Position numbers and translations under genes: made by a program. DNA of 64,000 bases from DASUTB01 sp036374835 (GTDB lineage Bacteria > Actinomycetota > Actinomycetes > Jiangellales > Jiangellaceae), in NCBI GenBank assembly GCA_036374835.1, contig DASUTB010000132.1, positions 1 to 64,000 on the forward strand, read 5' to 3'. Positions 47,898-55,825 of the stretch are shown one piece after another; positions within the stretch are counted from its first letter, which is position 1, and every line of letters starts with the position of its first letter. The notes under the pieces are model-generated. The model was not told where the DNA came from, did no database searches, and worked only from the letters and a program-made list of their open reading frames with translations.

Positions 47898-50474
47898 ATG
47901 ACGCTGCTCGAACGGGACGCCCAGCTCGCCTCGCTGGCCGCGGCGCAGCGCGACGCCGCCGCCGGCAAGGGCAGCATGGTAGCGGTCACCGGCGCCGCCG
48001 GCATCGGCAAGACCGCCCTCGTCCAGCAGTTCGCCGGCCACGCTGCCGGCGCAGCACTGTGGGGACTGTGCGACGACCTGGTGACGCCCCGGCCGCTCGG
48101 GCCGTTTCGCGACATGTTCACCGACCTGAGCGACAAGACCGACCTATCCGGCTTTCTCGAGGCGGCCCTTGACCAGCTCGCGCGGCTCCCGCGCCCGGCC
48201 GTCCTGGTCGTCGAGGACGCGCACTGGGCCGACGAGGCCACCTTGGACGCCCTCAGGTTCCTGGGCCGCCGTATCCGGCGAACATCCGCGGTCCTGATCG
48301 TCACCTACCGCGACGACGAGGTCCCGGCGGATCACCCGCTCCGGCTGTCCCTCGGTGCGATTCCGGCCGCCGACATCCGCCGCATCCGGCTCGAACCATT
48401 GTCGCCCGAGGCCGTGGCCAGGCTCGCCGGCCGTCCTTCTGCAGAAGTGACCGAGCTGTACGCACTGACCGGCGGCAACCCGCTGTTCGTCCATGAGGCG
48501 CTTGCCGCTCCCGGAGCTGCCGTGCCGCCGACGATCCAGGACGCCGTGATGGCCCGAGTGGGAAAGCTGGACGGCATGGCAAAAGCGAGCGTCGAGCTCG
48601 CCTCCGTCGTGCCGGGCAGGGTCGAGAGGTGGTTGCTGGACGCATGTGAGGTGTCCACCGGCGTGGACGGCGCCATCCGGCGCGGCGTGCTGTTCGCCGA
48701 CGCGGAGACCGTGGCCTTCACCAATGAGCTGGCCCGCCGCGCGGTCGAGGATGGTTTGTCGCCGTCGCGCCGGCGCCGGCTCCACCTCCAGGTGCTCGAC
48801 GTGCTGGCCGATGGGCGAGCCGAGCCTGCCCGGCTCGCCCATCATGCGTTGCGCGCAGGCGACGCCAAGGCCGTCGCCCGGTTCGCCCCGCAGGCAGCGC
48901 GCCGGGCGGCCTCGCTGGAGTCGCACCGGGCCGCGGCCGAGCATTTCGAGCAGGCACTGGCGCATACCGAGCACATCGCCGGCGACGAGCTGGCAGAACT
49001 GCTCGAGGAATACGCCCTCGAGTGCCGCCTGCTGGGGCGAAACACCGCAGCCATGGACGCCGTCCGGCGAGCGCTCGAGCTGGGCGCGGGCCGAACCGAG
49101 CGCCGCGGCCGGCTCCTTACCCTGCTGTCCGAGATCTACATGCTCATGGAACGGTACGGCGAGGCCGAGGACGCCGCCGCGCGCGCGGTGTCCGTCCTAG
49201 AACGACTGTCGCCGACGGCTGCGCTGGCTGCGGCCCACGCCCACCGCGCGCGACTGGCGATGATGAGTGGCCAGGCGCACGAGGCGATCGAGTGGGGCGA
49301 GCACGCCCACCGGCTCGCGCGGCGGTCCGGGAGCACGATGGTGCGCTCCCACGCCGGCGTGACGGTGGGCTCGGCCCGGTGGCAGCTCGACCCGGACGAA
49401 TCGAAGTTCCTCGTCGAAGCGCTCGACGCCGCACGATCGGCCGGGTGTGCCTATCCCGCGGCACGCGCGTACTTCAATCTGGCCGACGGCAACCGGCAGC
49501 TGATGCGCTACGAGCAGGCGCTCGGTTACATCGCCGACGGCCTGGCGTTCTGCTACGACAACGACCAGCTTCTCGACGCAGGTTACCTGCTGGCGTGCCG
49601 AGCGCTCTGTTACCTGGACCTGGGCCGGTGGACCCAGGCGGAGCGGGAGGCCGAGCGCTCCGTGGACACCGTGCGGATCGTCAACACCGAGCGCACCGTT
49701 CTGTGGGTGAAAAGCATCGTGCGGGCGCGCCGCGGCGACAAGGCCGCCGGCGATCTCATCGACGAGCTCGGCCGATTGGCCGACGATGCCGGCTCGCGCG
49801 AGGCTGCGTTGCGCGCCGCGCTCGCCCGTGCCGAGTGGCTCTTCCTCACCGGCTCGGCCGACTGGCCGGCCCGCTGGAAGGACGCCGACCGAGTGCGCGA
49901 GATGGTGGCCGAATTCCCGCTGCCGTGGAGCACGAAGCGTGCCGACGCGGCGCTGTGGCTGGCGCGCGCCGGACTGCTGGACGAGCGGCCACACTGGGTC
50001 GTCGGACCTCGCGCGCTGCAGATCGAGGGTCGGTGGGAGGAGGCCGCGGACGGCTGGGCGGCGCTGGGGAGACCCTACGACCAGGCCGACGCCCTGGCCG
50101 ACGCGCCCGAGCCCGGCCCGTTGCTCGCTGCGCTGGAGATTCTCGACCGCCTCGGGGCCACGGCCCGCGCCTCGATGGTCCGCGCGAAGTTGGCCGCAAT
50201 CGGGGTGCGACCGGTCCCACGCGGGCCACGCCGTGCCACCCAGCAGAGCCCGGCCGGGCTGACGCCACGGCAGACCGAAGTGCTTGCCCTGCTGGCCGAT
50301 GACCTCACCTACCGGGAGATCGCGGACGCGCTGCACCTCTCGCTCAAGACCGTCGACCACCACGTGTCCGCGGTGCGGAGCAAGCTGGCGGTCTCCACGC
50401 GGCACGACGCGGTCGCCGCGGCCCGCCGGCTGGGAATCGTCCCTCCCGGCACAAACGGACGGTCGAGCACGTAG
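47898..50474 (+). CDS. LuxR-family regulator, large ATP-binding (LAL) type
   Basis: The 858-residue protein starts with an AAA/STAND-type ATPase module: ERDAQLASL, Walker A GAAGIGKT near residue 32, Walker B VLVVEDAHWADEATLDALRF. A long helical, TPR-like middle region follows (about 380-780), and a LuxR helix-turn-helix closes the chain (LTPRQTEVLALLADDLTYREIADALHLSLKTVDHHV, last about 70 residues). LAL proteins are transcription activators controlled by ATP and a signal, often a sugar or pathway product. ATG 47898 is chosen: it follows TACGCT by seven bases and begins with the typical ERD segment; the frame is open 400 bases further upstream only as a shadow of hisI. Converges on oppC. Target genes unknown. 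Confidence 0.93.
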   Translation: MTLLERDAQLASLAAAQRDAAAGKGSMVAVTGAAGIGKTALVQQFAGHAAGAALWGLCDDLVTPRPLGPFRDMFTDLSDKTDLSGFLEAALDQLARLPRPAVLVVEDAHWADEATLDALRFLGRRIRRTSAVLIVTYRDDEVPADHPLRLSLGAIPAADIRRIRLEPLSPEAVARLAGRPSAEVTELYALTGGNPLFVHEALAAPGAAVPPTIQDAVMARVGKLDGMAKASVELASVVPGRVERWLLDACEVSTGVDGAIRRGVLFADAETVAFTNELARRAVEDGLSPSRRRRLHLQVLDVLADGRAEPARLAHHALRAGDAKAVARFAPQAARRAASLESHRAAAEHFEQALAHTEHIAGDELAELLEEYALECRLLGRNTAAMDAVRRALELGAGRTERRGRLLTLLSEIYMLMERYGEAEDAAARAVSVLERLSPTAALAAAHAHRARLAMMSGQAHEAIEWGEHAHRLARRSGSTMVRSHAGVTVGSARWQLDPDESKFLVEALDAARSAGCAYPAARAYFNLADGNRQLMRYEQALGYIADGLAFCYDNDQLLDAGYLLACRALCYLDLGRWTQAEREAERSVDTVRIVNTERTVLWVKSIVRARRGDKAAGDLIDELGRLADDAGSREAALRAALARAEWLFLTGSADWPARWKDADRVREMVAEFPLPWSTKRADAALWLARAGLLDERPHWVVGPRALQIEGRWEEAADGWAALGRPYDQADALADAPEPGPLLAALEILDRLGATARASMVRAKLAAIGVRPVPRGPRRATQQSPAGLTPRQTEVLALLADDLTYREIADALHLSLKTVDHHVSAVRSKLAVSTRHDAVAAARRLGIVPPGTNGRSST

Positions 50475-50515
50475 GTCCCCGTCACGCGAGTCTCGGGCGC
50501 CCGAACAGATCCGGA

Positions 50516-51526
50516 TCACGCGCGGACCCTGGTCTGTCGAGGATCGAAGGCGTCCCGCAACCCGTCGCCGATGAAGTTCACCGACAGCGCGATCGCGACG
50601 ATGAACAATCCGGGCCACCAGAAGAGCCACGGCCGAGTCTGCATCGCGGTCTGGTATTGGCTGACCAGGTTGCCGAGCGATATCTCCGGCGGCTGAATGC
50701 CCAGGCGGAGAAACGACAGCGCGGTTTCGAGCAGGATGCCCGCCGCGACCGCCAGCGTGGCCGTCACGATGATCACGCTGACCGAGTTCGGCAGGATGTG
50801 CTTGTAGATGATGCGCCATGAGCCGGTGCCCACCGCCCGTGCCGCCTCGACGAATTCCTTCTCCCGCAGCGCCAGGAACTCGCCGCGCACCAGCCTCGCG
50901 AGACCGGTCCACGTCACGAGCCCGAGCACCACACCGAGCACCACGATGTTTCCCGTCCGGCCGGCCACCGCTGCGAAGATGGCGGCGAATATCAGTGTGG
51001 GGATGGCGATCATCACGTCGGTGAGTCGCATCAGGGCCGCTTCGACCCGGCCACGGAAGAAGCCCGCCAGCGCACCGACCAGCGTTCCGACCACCGTCAC
51101 CACGAAGCCGATGAGGAAGGCGACGATCAGCGACTGCTGGGTACCCCGCATGACCATCGCGAAGTAGTCCTTGCCTACGTCGTCCTGCCCGAACGGGTGC
51201 TCGCCGAGGTGGACGCCGCTACCGCCGAGGAACTCCGGCACCACGCTGAGCGTCGGCCGACCGCCGTCGACCACCGGAGCGGTGTGCAGGTACGACTTGT
51301 CCCACCAGCCGGGAACCGGTCCGAATCCGACCGAACTGTACGCCAGGATGATCACGAGCGAAAGGGTGATCATGCCGAGCAGTGCGGCACGGTGCCGCAA
51401 GAACCGGCGCCGGATCAGTTGGCCCTGCGTCCGCGCGACGACCGCCAAGCCCTCCGACTCGACCGCGACTCCTGGAGCGAGTCCTGGCGCCGCCTGGTAG
51501 CCCGCATCGGTGCTCATAGCCTTCAC
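50516..51526 (-). CDS. oligopeptide/dipeptide-type ABC permease (OppC/DppC)
   Basis: Membrane subunit of a peptide-type importer. The 336 residues have a cytoplasmic N-terminus, one helix, a large outer loop with HPFGQDDVGKDYFAMVMRGTQQSL (the DppC signature) and five further helices with the ATPase-coupling EAA loop AARAVGTGSWRIIYKHILPN. GTG 51526 has AGGAAGG ahead; ATG three codons on is an alternative. It lies eight bases after the OppB stop. No ATP-binding protein gene follows; it ends against the LAL regulator gene. Confidence 0.93.
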   Translation of the reverse strand: MKAMSTDAGYQAAPGLAPGVAVESEGLAVVARTQGQLIRRRFLRHRAALLGMITLSLVIILAYSSVGFGPVPGWWDKSYLHTAPVVDGGRPTLSVVPEFLGGSGVHLGEHPFGQDDVGKDYFAMVMRGTQQSLIVAFLIGFVVTVVGTLVGALAGFFRGRVEAALMRLTDVMIAIPTLIFAAIFAAVAGRTGNIVVLGVVLGLVTWTGLARLVRGEFLALREKEFVEAARAVGTGSWRIIYKHILPNSVSVIIVTATLAVAAGILLETALSFLRLGIQPPEISLGNLVSQYQTAMQTRPWLFWWPGLFIVAIALSVNFIGDGLRDAFDPRQTRVRA

Positions 51527-51534
51527 CGGCCTTC

Positions 51535-53046
51535 CTAAGACACCCTGATCCGCGGATCGAGGTATGCGTAGGCAATGTCCACCAGCATGTTGAAGACCAC
51601 GATCGATCCGCCGGCCACGAGGAAGAACGCCATCACCGGTGCGGGGTCCACCTCATTCAGCCCGGTGATGAACATGAAGCCCATGCCCTGCCAGCCGAAG
51701 ATCGTCTCAGTGATCACGGCACCGCCGATCACCGCGCCGAAGTCGAACGCCATCAGCGTCGTCACCGGGATGAGAGCGTTGCGGAATGCGTGCTTGGTGA
51801 CGACCGTGCTTTCGATCAGGCCCTTCGCCCGGGCGGTCCGGACGTAGTCCTGATTCATGACCTCCAGCATGCTGGCCCGGGTATACCGGGTATAGACGGC
51901 GAACGAGACCAGCAGCAGCGCCATGGTCGGCAGCAGAAGGTGCCCGAACGAGTCCAGTCCGACCTCCCAGAAGTTGCCGGCGAAGTTCGGGGTCTCCGAC
52001 CCCACCGTCGACACCGGCCGGTCCCGGACCTTCCGCGCGTAGCCTTCGTACGCGCGAAGGAAGTAGTCGAGAATGATCAGACTGCCGGTCGCCACTCCAC
52101 TCAAGACGGACGCGGCAACCGCCTGCCGTCGCTGCAAGCCGCCGAGGGCAGCACCGATTCCGGCGGACACGCCCACGGCTACGACGGCCAGCAGCAGCAT
52201 CACCCAGAAGCTCGGCGCGGCCAGCACCGGCTCGGAGAACAGGTAGAAGACGCAGCCGGTCGCCGCGGCGACCAGCGCCGCGAGCAGCGGGCGTCGGTAC
52301 CGGAACCCGGCCACCACGAACGTAACTCCGACCGCCGCACCCGCCGCGAGAAGTACCACGGCGAGCGGACCGAGACCCGGATCGGCGAACCAGCGGGTCG
52401 TCGAGAGGAGTAGGAGCAGCAGCGCGGTAAGGGCGAATCCGAGGACCAGCGTCGTCAGCCGGCGCTGCCGATCGCCCCCGAGAGTAGCCGTCCACGCCAG
52501 CGCACTGACCGAGGCGACTCCCAGGATCACTGGAAGCGGGATCGTCGGCTCGCGCAGCCAGTTGTTGAACTCAAGGGCCGCGAACTGTTTGAGCATCACC
52601 GCCACCCAGAAGATCGGGAGCGAGAAGAAGAGGAACGCGGCGAACGTCAACGAGTAGTCGAAACCGCTGTACTGCCGTAACGCGGAGATCACTCCGACGG
52701 TGATTCCCAGCACGATCGCCAGAACCGTCGCGACGACCACCATCTTGAGCGTCGCGGCCATTGCGCTGCCGAGCAGCGCGCTGACGTCCTGACCGCGGAT
52801 GTTCTGGCCGAGGTCGCCGCGCAGCAGTCCGCCGAGCCAGTCCAGGTACCGCAACGGGATCGGCGTGTCGAGCTGGAGGATCCGTCGCCGCTCCGCCTGC
52901 TGCTGTTCGGCTTCGTTCTGATCCGCGATCCCGTACAGGTCCTGCAGCGGGTCGCCGGAGATCGCCGTCCCGACGTACACCAGAAAGGTCGCGGCGAGCA
53001 GGGTGATCACCGAGACCACGAGCCTGCGGATGATGAAAACCGTCAT
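51535..53046 (-). CDS. oligopeptide-type ABC permease (OppB/DppB) with a large membrane insert
   Basis: The ends match OppB/DppB permeases: MTVFIIRRLVVSVITLLAATFLVY, LDTPIPLRYLDWLGGLLRGDLG and, in the C-terminal half, the EAA loop YVRTARAKGLIESTVVTKHAFRNALIP and GAVIGGAVITETIFGWQGMG. Ordinary family members have 305-340 residues; this one has 503. The extra about 160 residues (about 168-330) hold some six hydrophobic segments between the two conserved halves. The insert is in frame, GC-rich and codon-normal, so it is no artefact of a fused frame. ATG 53046. Pairs with the OppC downstream. Confidence 0.92.
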   Translation of the reverse strand: MTVFIIRRLVVSVITLLAATFLVYVGTAISGDPLQDLYGIADQNEAEQQQAERRRILQLDTPIPLRYLDWLGGLLRGDLGQNIRGQDVSALLGSAMAATLKMVVVATVLAIVLGITVGVISALRQYSGFDYSLTFAAFLFFSLPIFWVAVMLKQFAALEFNNWLREPTIPLPVILGVASVSALAWTATLGGDRQRRLTTLVLGFALTALLLLLLSTTRWFADPGLGPLAVVLLAAGAAVGVTFVVAGFRYRRPLLAALVAAATGCVFYLFSEPVLAAPSFWVMLLLAVVAVGVSAGIGAALGGLQRRQAVAASVLSGVATGSLIILDYFLRAYEGYARKVRDRPVSTVGSETPNFAGNFWEVGLDSFGHLLLPTMALLLVSFAVYTRYTRASMLEVMNQDYVRTARAKGLIESTVVTKHAFRNALIPVTTLMAFDFGAVIGGAVITETIFGWQGMGFMFITGLNEVDPAPVMAFFLVAGGSIVVFNMLVDIAYAYLDPRIRVS

Positions 53047-53094
53047 TCGTCACCTCCGATCCGGCGCTGCGGCGATGGCTCCGGCGAGAACGGT

Positions 53095-53143
53095 GCGGGG
53101 TCGGACGGTGCCGGGAGCGCGCGGCTCCCGGCACCGACCCCGC
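53095..53143 (-). terminator. long stem-loop between binding-protein gene and oppB (attenuator or RNA-stability element)
   Basis: Inner stem GGTGCCGGGAGC / GCTCCCGGCACC (12 pairs, five-base loop) continued by GCGGGGTC / GACCCCGC (eight pairs) with a four-base bulge on one side. It lies 38 bp past the binding-protein stop. Such elements let the binding protein be made in excess over the permeases. Confidence 0.7.
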
Positions 53144-53180
53144 CCCATCCCAGGCGGTCTTCCGGACGGCAGAAGGAGCC

Positions 53181-55004
53181 TTACGGCGCCGACCGGGTCC
53201 ATTCGTGCTTGTTCCAGGTGATCGTGTCCTGCGACTGGTTGTTCACGATGCCTTGCACGTCCTCCGCCCATGCGGTCAGCGAGGGGAACGTGAACAGCGG
53301 GATCGTGGGTAGGTCCTCCCACAGCTGCGCCTCGATGTCCTTCACGATCCCCCGCTGGGCCTCGATGTCCAGCTCGACCAGCAGCTCGTTGTACAACTCG
53401 TCAACCTCGGGGTTCGAGTAGCAGCCGTAGTTGTTGCCAGTCGTACCGGTCGCACACGACTCGGGTGTCATGAACGTCGATGCCGTTCCGCTGACGTATC
53501 CGGAGCCGATCCAGCCGAAGAGGGCGACGTCGTAGTTGCCCTCGGGCAGCTCGGTCCCGAAGAACGTGTCCGACCCCGCGTCGACGATGGTGAAGCCGGC
53601 CTCCTCACACGCATCCCGAACCAGTTCGACCGTGCTCGTCCGGCGCGGGTTCGGAGTGAAGTACCCGATCCGAACCTCAAGGCCGGCGTTGCCGGTATCG
53701 GCAAGGATCTGGCGTGCCGCGTCGACGTCGTTCTCGGCATAGTCCTGCGCGGCACTGCCTTCGACCTGGAAGTCGTAGTCCGGCTGGAACGAGTAGGTGT
53801 TCCTCGCGTTGAGCACCGCCGCATCCGGATTCATCGGCTGGATCAGGTTCTCCACGATCAGCTGGCGCGGCACGCAGTTCGCGAACGCCTCCCGTAGCTG
53901 CCGGTCCTCGAAGAAGTGTCCCGGCCGCATGTTGAAGTCGAGATGCTCGTAGGTGAACTGGTCGCCGGTCTCGACCACGACGCCTTGTATCCCCTCCACC
54001 TGGTTGGCGAGGTCGGGATTCGGCTGCGGGTCGATGATGTCGACTTCGCCGTTGGCGAGCGCCTGCGGCATCTGGTCCTGGGCGAGGAAGCGGTGGACGA
54101 TGGTCCGCGAGGCCGGCGGGGGTCCCCAGTACGCCTCGTTGTACTCCAACGTCACCGATTCGCCGGCCACCCACTCGACGATCTTGTACGGGCCGCTGGA
54201 CGGCATGAGCTCTTCTGGAAGCAGCTCCCCAGGGTTCATCACCCAGCCGTTGTTGTAGAACTCCGCCACACCGAGCAGCGCCTCGACATCGTCGTCCCGC
54301 ACTGCCTGGATGAACTCTTCAGTGGTCAGACCGGCCTGCTCGGCGGCCACGTGGGCGGGCATGCGGTCGCCCGGCCGGCCCGAGTTCACCTCCCAGTCTG
54401 CGTACGGGCGCGTGTACTCGATCTGGATGGTCTCGTCCCCTTGCTCGCAGTCCGGCTTGACCCAGTCCTCGACTCCAGACGTGCCCGAACTCGAGAACAG
54501 CGGCAGCGGGTCCCCGGTGTCCTCGTTCGTCGCGGTGGGGTGCTCGTAGTACCCGGAGTTCGCGGCCCAGTACAGCAGCCAGTCCGCACAACCGAGTGGC
54601 GTGCCGTCGGACCACTGAGCATCCGGGTGGTACGTGTACTCGACGATCTGCGGGTCCTCGGAGACAAGCTCGTACGTGCCGTAGTTCTCGTTCGGCACGG
54701 CCAGCCCGTCCGGCCCTATGTTGTAGAAGCTTCCGACGACGCCGTTCAGTACCTCCACATTCCGTCGCGCGTTCTCGGCCGCGGTCGCGTTGTTGTAGGA
54801 GGAGAACTCCTGCTCGCCGGCAAATACGATCTGGACGTCCGCCGGTGCGTCGGGCTCGTCCGCAGCCTCTTGGTCGGTCGGCTCGTCGGCGGGCTCGTCG
54901 CCGGCTTCGTCCTCGGCCGGATCGTCGCCGCCGCACGCGGCCAGCACAAGCGACGCCGCGGCCACCACCACGGCGAGCCGGATTCCTCGAGATCTCGTAC
55001 CCAT
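53181..55004 (-). CDS. peptide-type ABC substrate-binding lipoprotein (SBP family 5)
   Basis: A 607-residue solute-binding protein of the oligopeptide/dipeptide/nickel class. It begins with a signal peptide and lipobox (LVLAAC) and a Glu/Asp/Ala/Pro linker. The family's folds follow: TYHPDAQWSDGTPLGCADWLLYW, SSGPYKIVEWVAGESVTLEYNEAYWG, EDRQLREAFANCVPRQLIVEN and a C-terminal WAEDVQGIVNN. ATG 55004 is chosen, with AAGGAG nine bases ahead; the frame opens 12 codons earlier. It heads the cassette with oppB and oppC. The ligand is not readable; the two extra Cys pairs suggest disulfides. Confidence 0.92.
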   Translation of the reverse strand: MGTRSRGIRLAVVVAAASLVLAACGGDDPAEDEAGDEPADEPTDQEAADEPDAPADVQIVFAGEQEFSSYNNATAAENARRNVEVLNGVVGSFYNIGPDGLAVPNENYGTYELVSEDPQIVEYTYHPDAQWSDGTPLGCADWLLYWAANSGYYEHPTATNEDTGDPLPLFSSSGTSGVEDWVKPDCEQGDETIQIEYTRPYADWEVNSGRPGDRMPAHVAAEQAGLTTEEFIQAVRDDDVEALLGVAEFYNNGWVMNPGELLPEELMPSSGPYKIVEWVAGESVTLEYNEAYWGPPPASRTIVHRFLAQDQMPQALANGEVDIIDPQPNPDLANQVEGIQGVVVETGDQFTYEHLDFNMRPGHFFEDRQLREAFANCVPRQLIVENLIQPMNPDAAVLNARNTYSFQPDYDFQVEGSAAQDYAENDVDAARQILADTGNAGLEVRIGYFTPNPRRTSTVELVRDACEEAGFTIVDAGSDTFFGTELPEGNYDVALFGWIGSGYVSGTASTFMTPESCATGTTGNNYGCYSNPEVDELYNELLVELDIEAQRGIVKDIEAQLWEDLPTIPLFTFPSLTAWAEDVQGIVNNQSQDTITWNKHEWTRSAP

Positions 55005-55339
55005 AACTAAGCGCTCCTTCGTTCCACCAACAGCGATCAACTGAGGCTAGGGCGCGCAGAGCAGCGTTTTCGTCGGGTGCGGGTCCCCATCTCGGCCGGC
55101 TGCGCACCCTATGTTCTGGCCGGCGATTCCCCAGGGAAGCGTGCCTGCGCCGTCGCTCGTTGCGCCTTCTGTCGGCGGCGGCCCACCGGGATCCAACACA
55201 TCTGCACGGCGCGCAATGTGGGTTCCCGGACCACGCAGCACAACCACGGATAAGCGCCGTGGGGTGCCGTCGGCTCGACGATTCGGTTGTGATTGAGTAA
55301 CCGACGCAAACGAGCACGCACGTCAAGGAGACTGCAGAT
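55005..55339. other. 335-bp divergent promoter region without genes
   Basis: Lies between the peptide-binding-protein gene (minus) and the septum-formation lipoprotein gene (plus). A minus-strand TAGCCT (55049-55044) about 40 bp ahead of the binding-protein ATG is a possible -10. AAGGAG nine bases ahead of ATG 55340 serves the other gene. Open frames here are Arg/Pro-rich shadows; no RNA element was recognised. Confidence 0.45.
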
Positions 55340-55825
55340 ATGCGCCACGGTCACGCCGCACTGTCCGCCACCGCGGTCTTGGTAGCGCTGACCCTCACCG
55401 GGTGCTCATTGTTCAACTCCGACCCACCACGCGACCCCGATACCGGCGAGCTTCTCGAACCGACCGAACTCAACGTTTTCGATCTCCAGGTCGGCGACTG
55501 CCTCGACGAGTTCGCCGAAGGCACCGACGTGAGTACGGTGCAGGCGGTGCCGTGCAGCCACCCGCACTCCGACGAGGTCTATCTCGCCACTCAGATGGAG
55601 GACGGAGCATTCCCGGGCGCGGAGGAGGCCGGCGAATTCGCCGAGCAGGCCTGTGCAGCGGGCTTCGCCGAGTTCGTCGGCATTCCGTGGGAGGAGTCCG
55701 AACTCGACTTCGGCTTCTTCAATCCGACCGAGGCCAGCTGGACCGACGGTGACCGAGAAGTGCTCTGCACGATCACCGACCCGCAGGCCAAGATCACCGG
55801 CACGCTCGCCGGCGTCAACCGCTAG
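55340..55825 (+). CDS. septum-formation-family lipoprotein
   Basis: A 161-residue exported protein: signal peptide ending in lipobox LTGC (about residue 22), then a domain opening NVFDLQVGDCLDEF and containing VQAVPCSHPHSDEVY, CAAGFAEFVGI and EVLCTITD. The four cysteines and VGDC/VPCSHPHxxEV pattern are those of the actinobacterial septum-formation family. ATG 55340 with AAGGAG ahead. It overlaps the ABC exporter gene tail-to-tail by 11 bp. Role in septation is inferred from the family name only. Confidence 0.85.
   Translation: MRHGHAALSATAVLVALTLTGCSLFNSDPPRDPDTGELLEPTELNVFDLQVGDCLDEFAEGTDVSTVQAVPCSHPHSDEVYLATQMEDGAFPGAEEAGEFAEQACAAGFAEFVGIPWEESELDFGFFNPTEASWTDGDREVLCTITDPQAKITGTLAGVNR

Noticed and set aside
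50493..50504. Palindrome TCGGGCGCCCGA between the LAL regulator and oppC genes
   Set aside because: Twelve bases with no loop cannot form a stable terminator; such GC palindromes are expected by chance in this composition.
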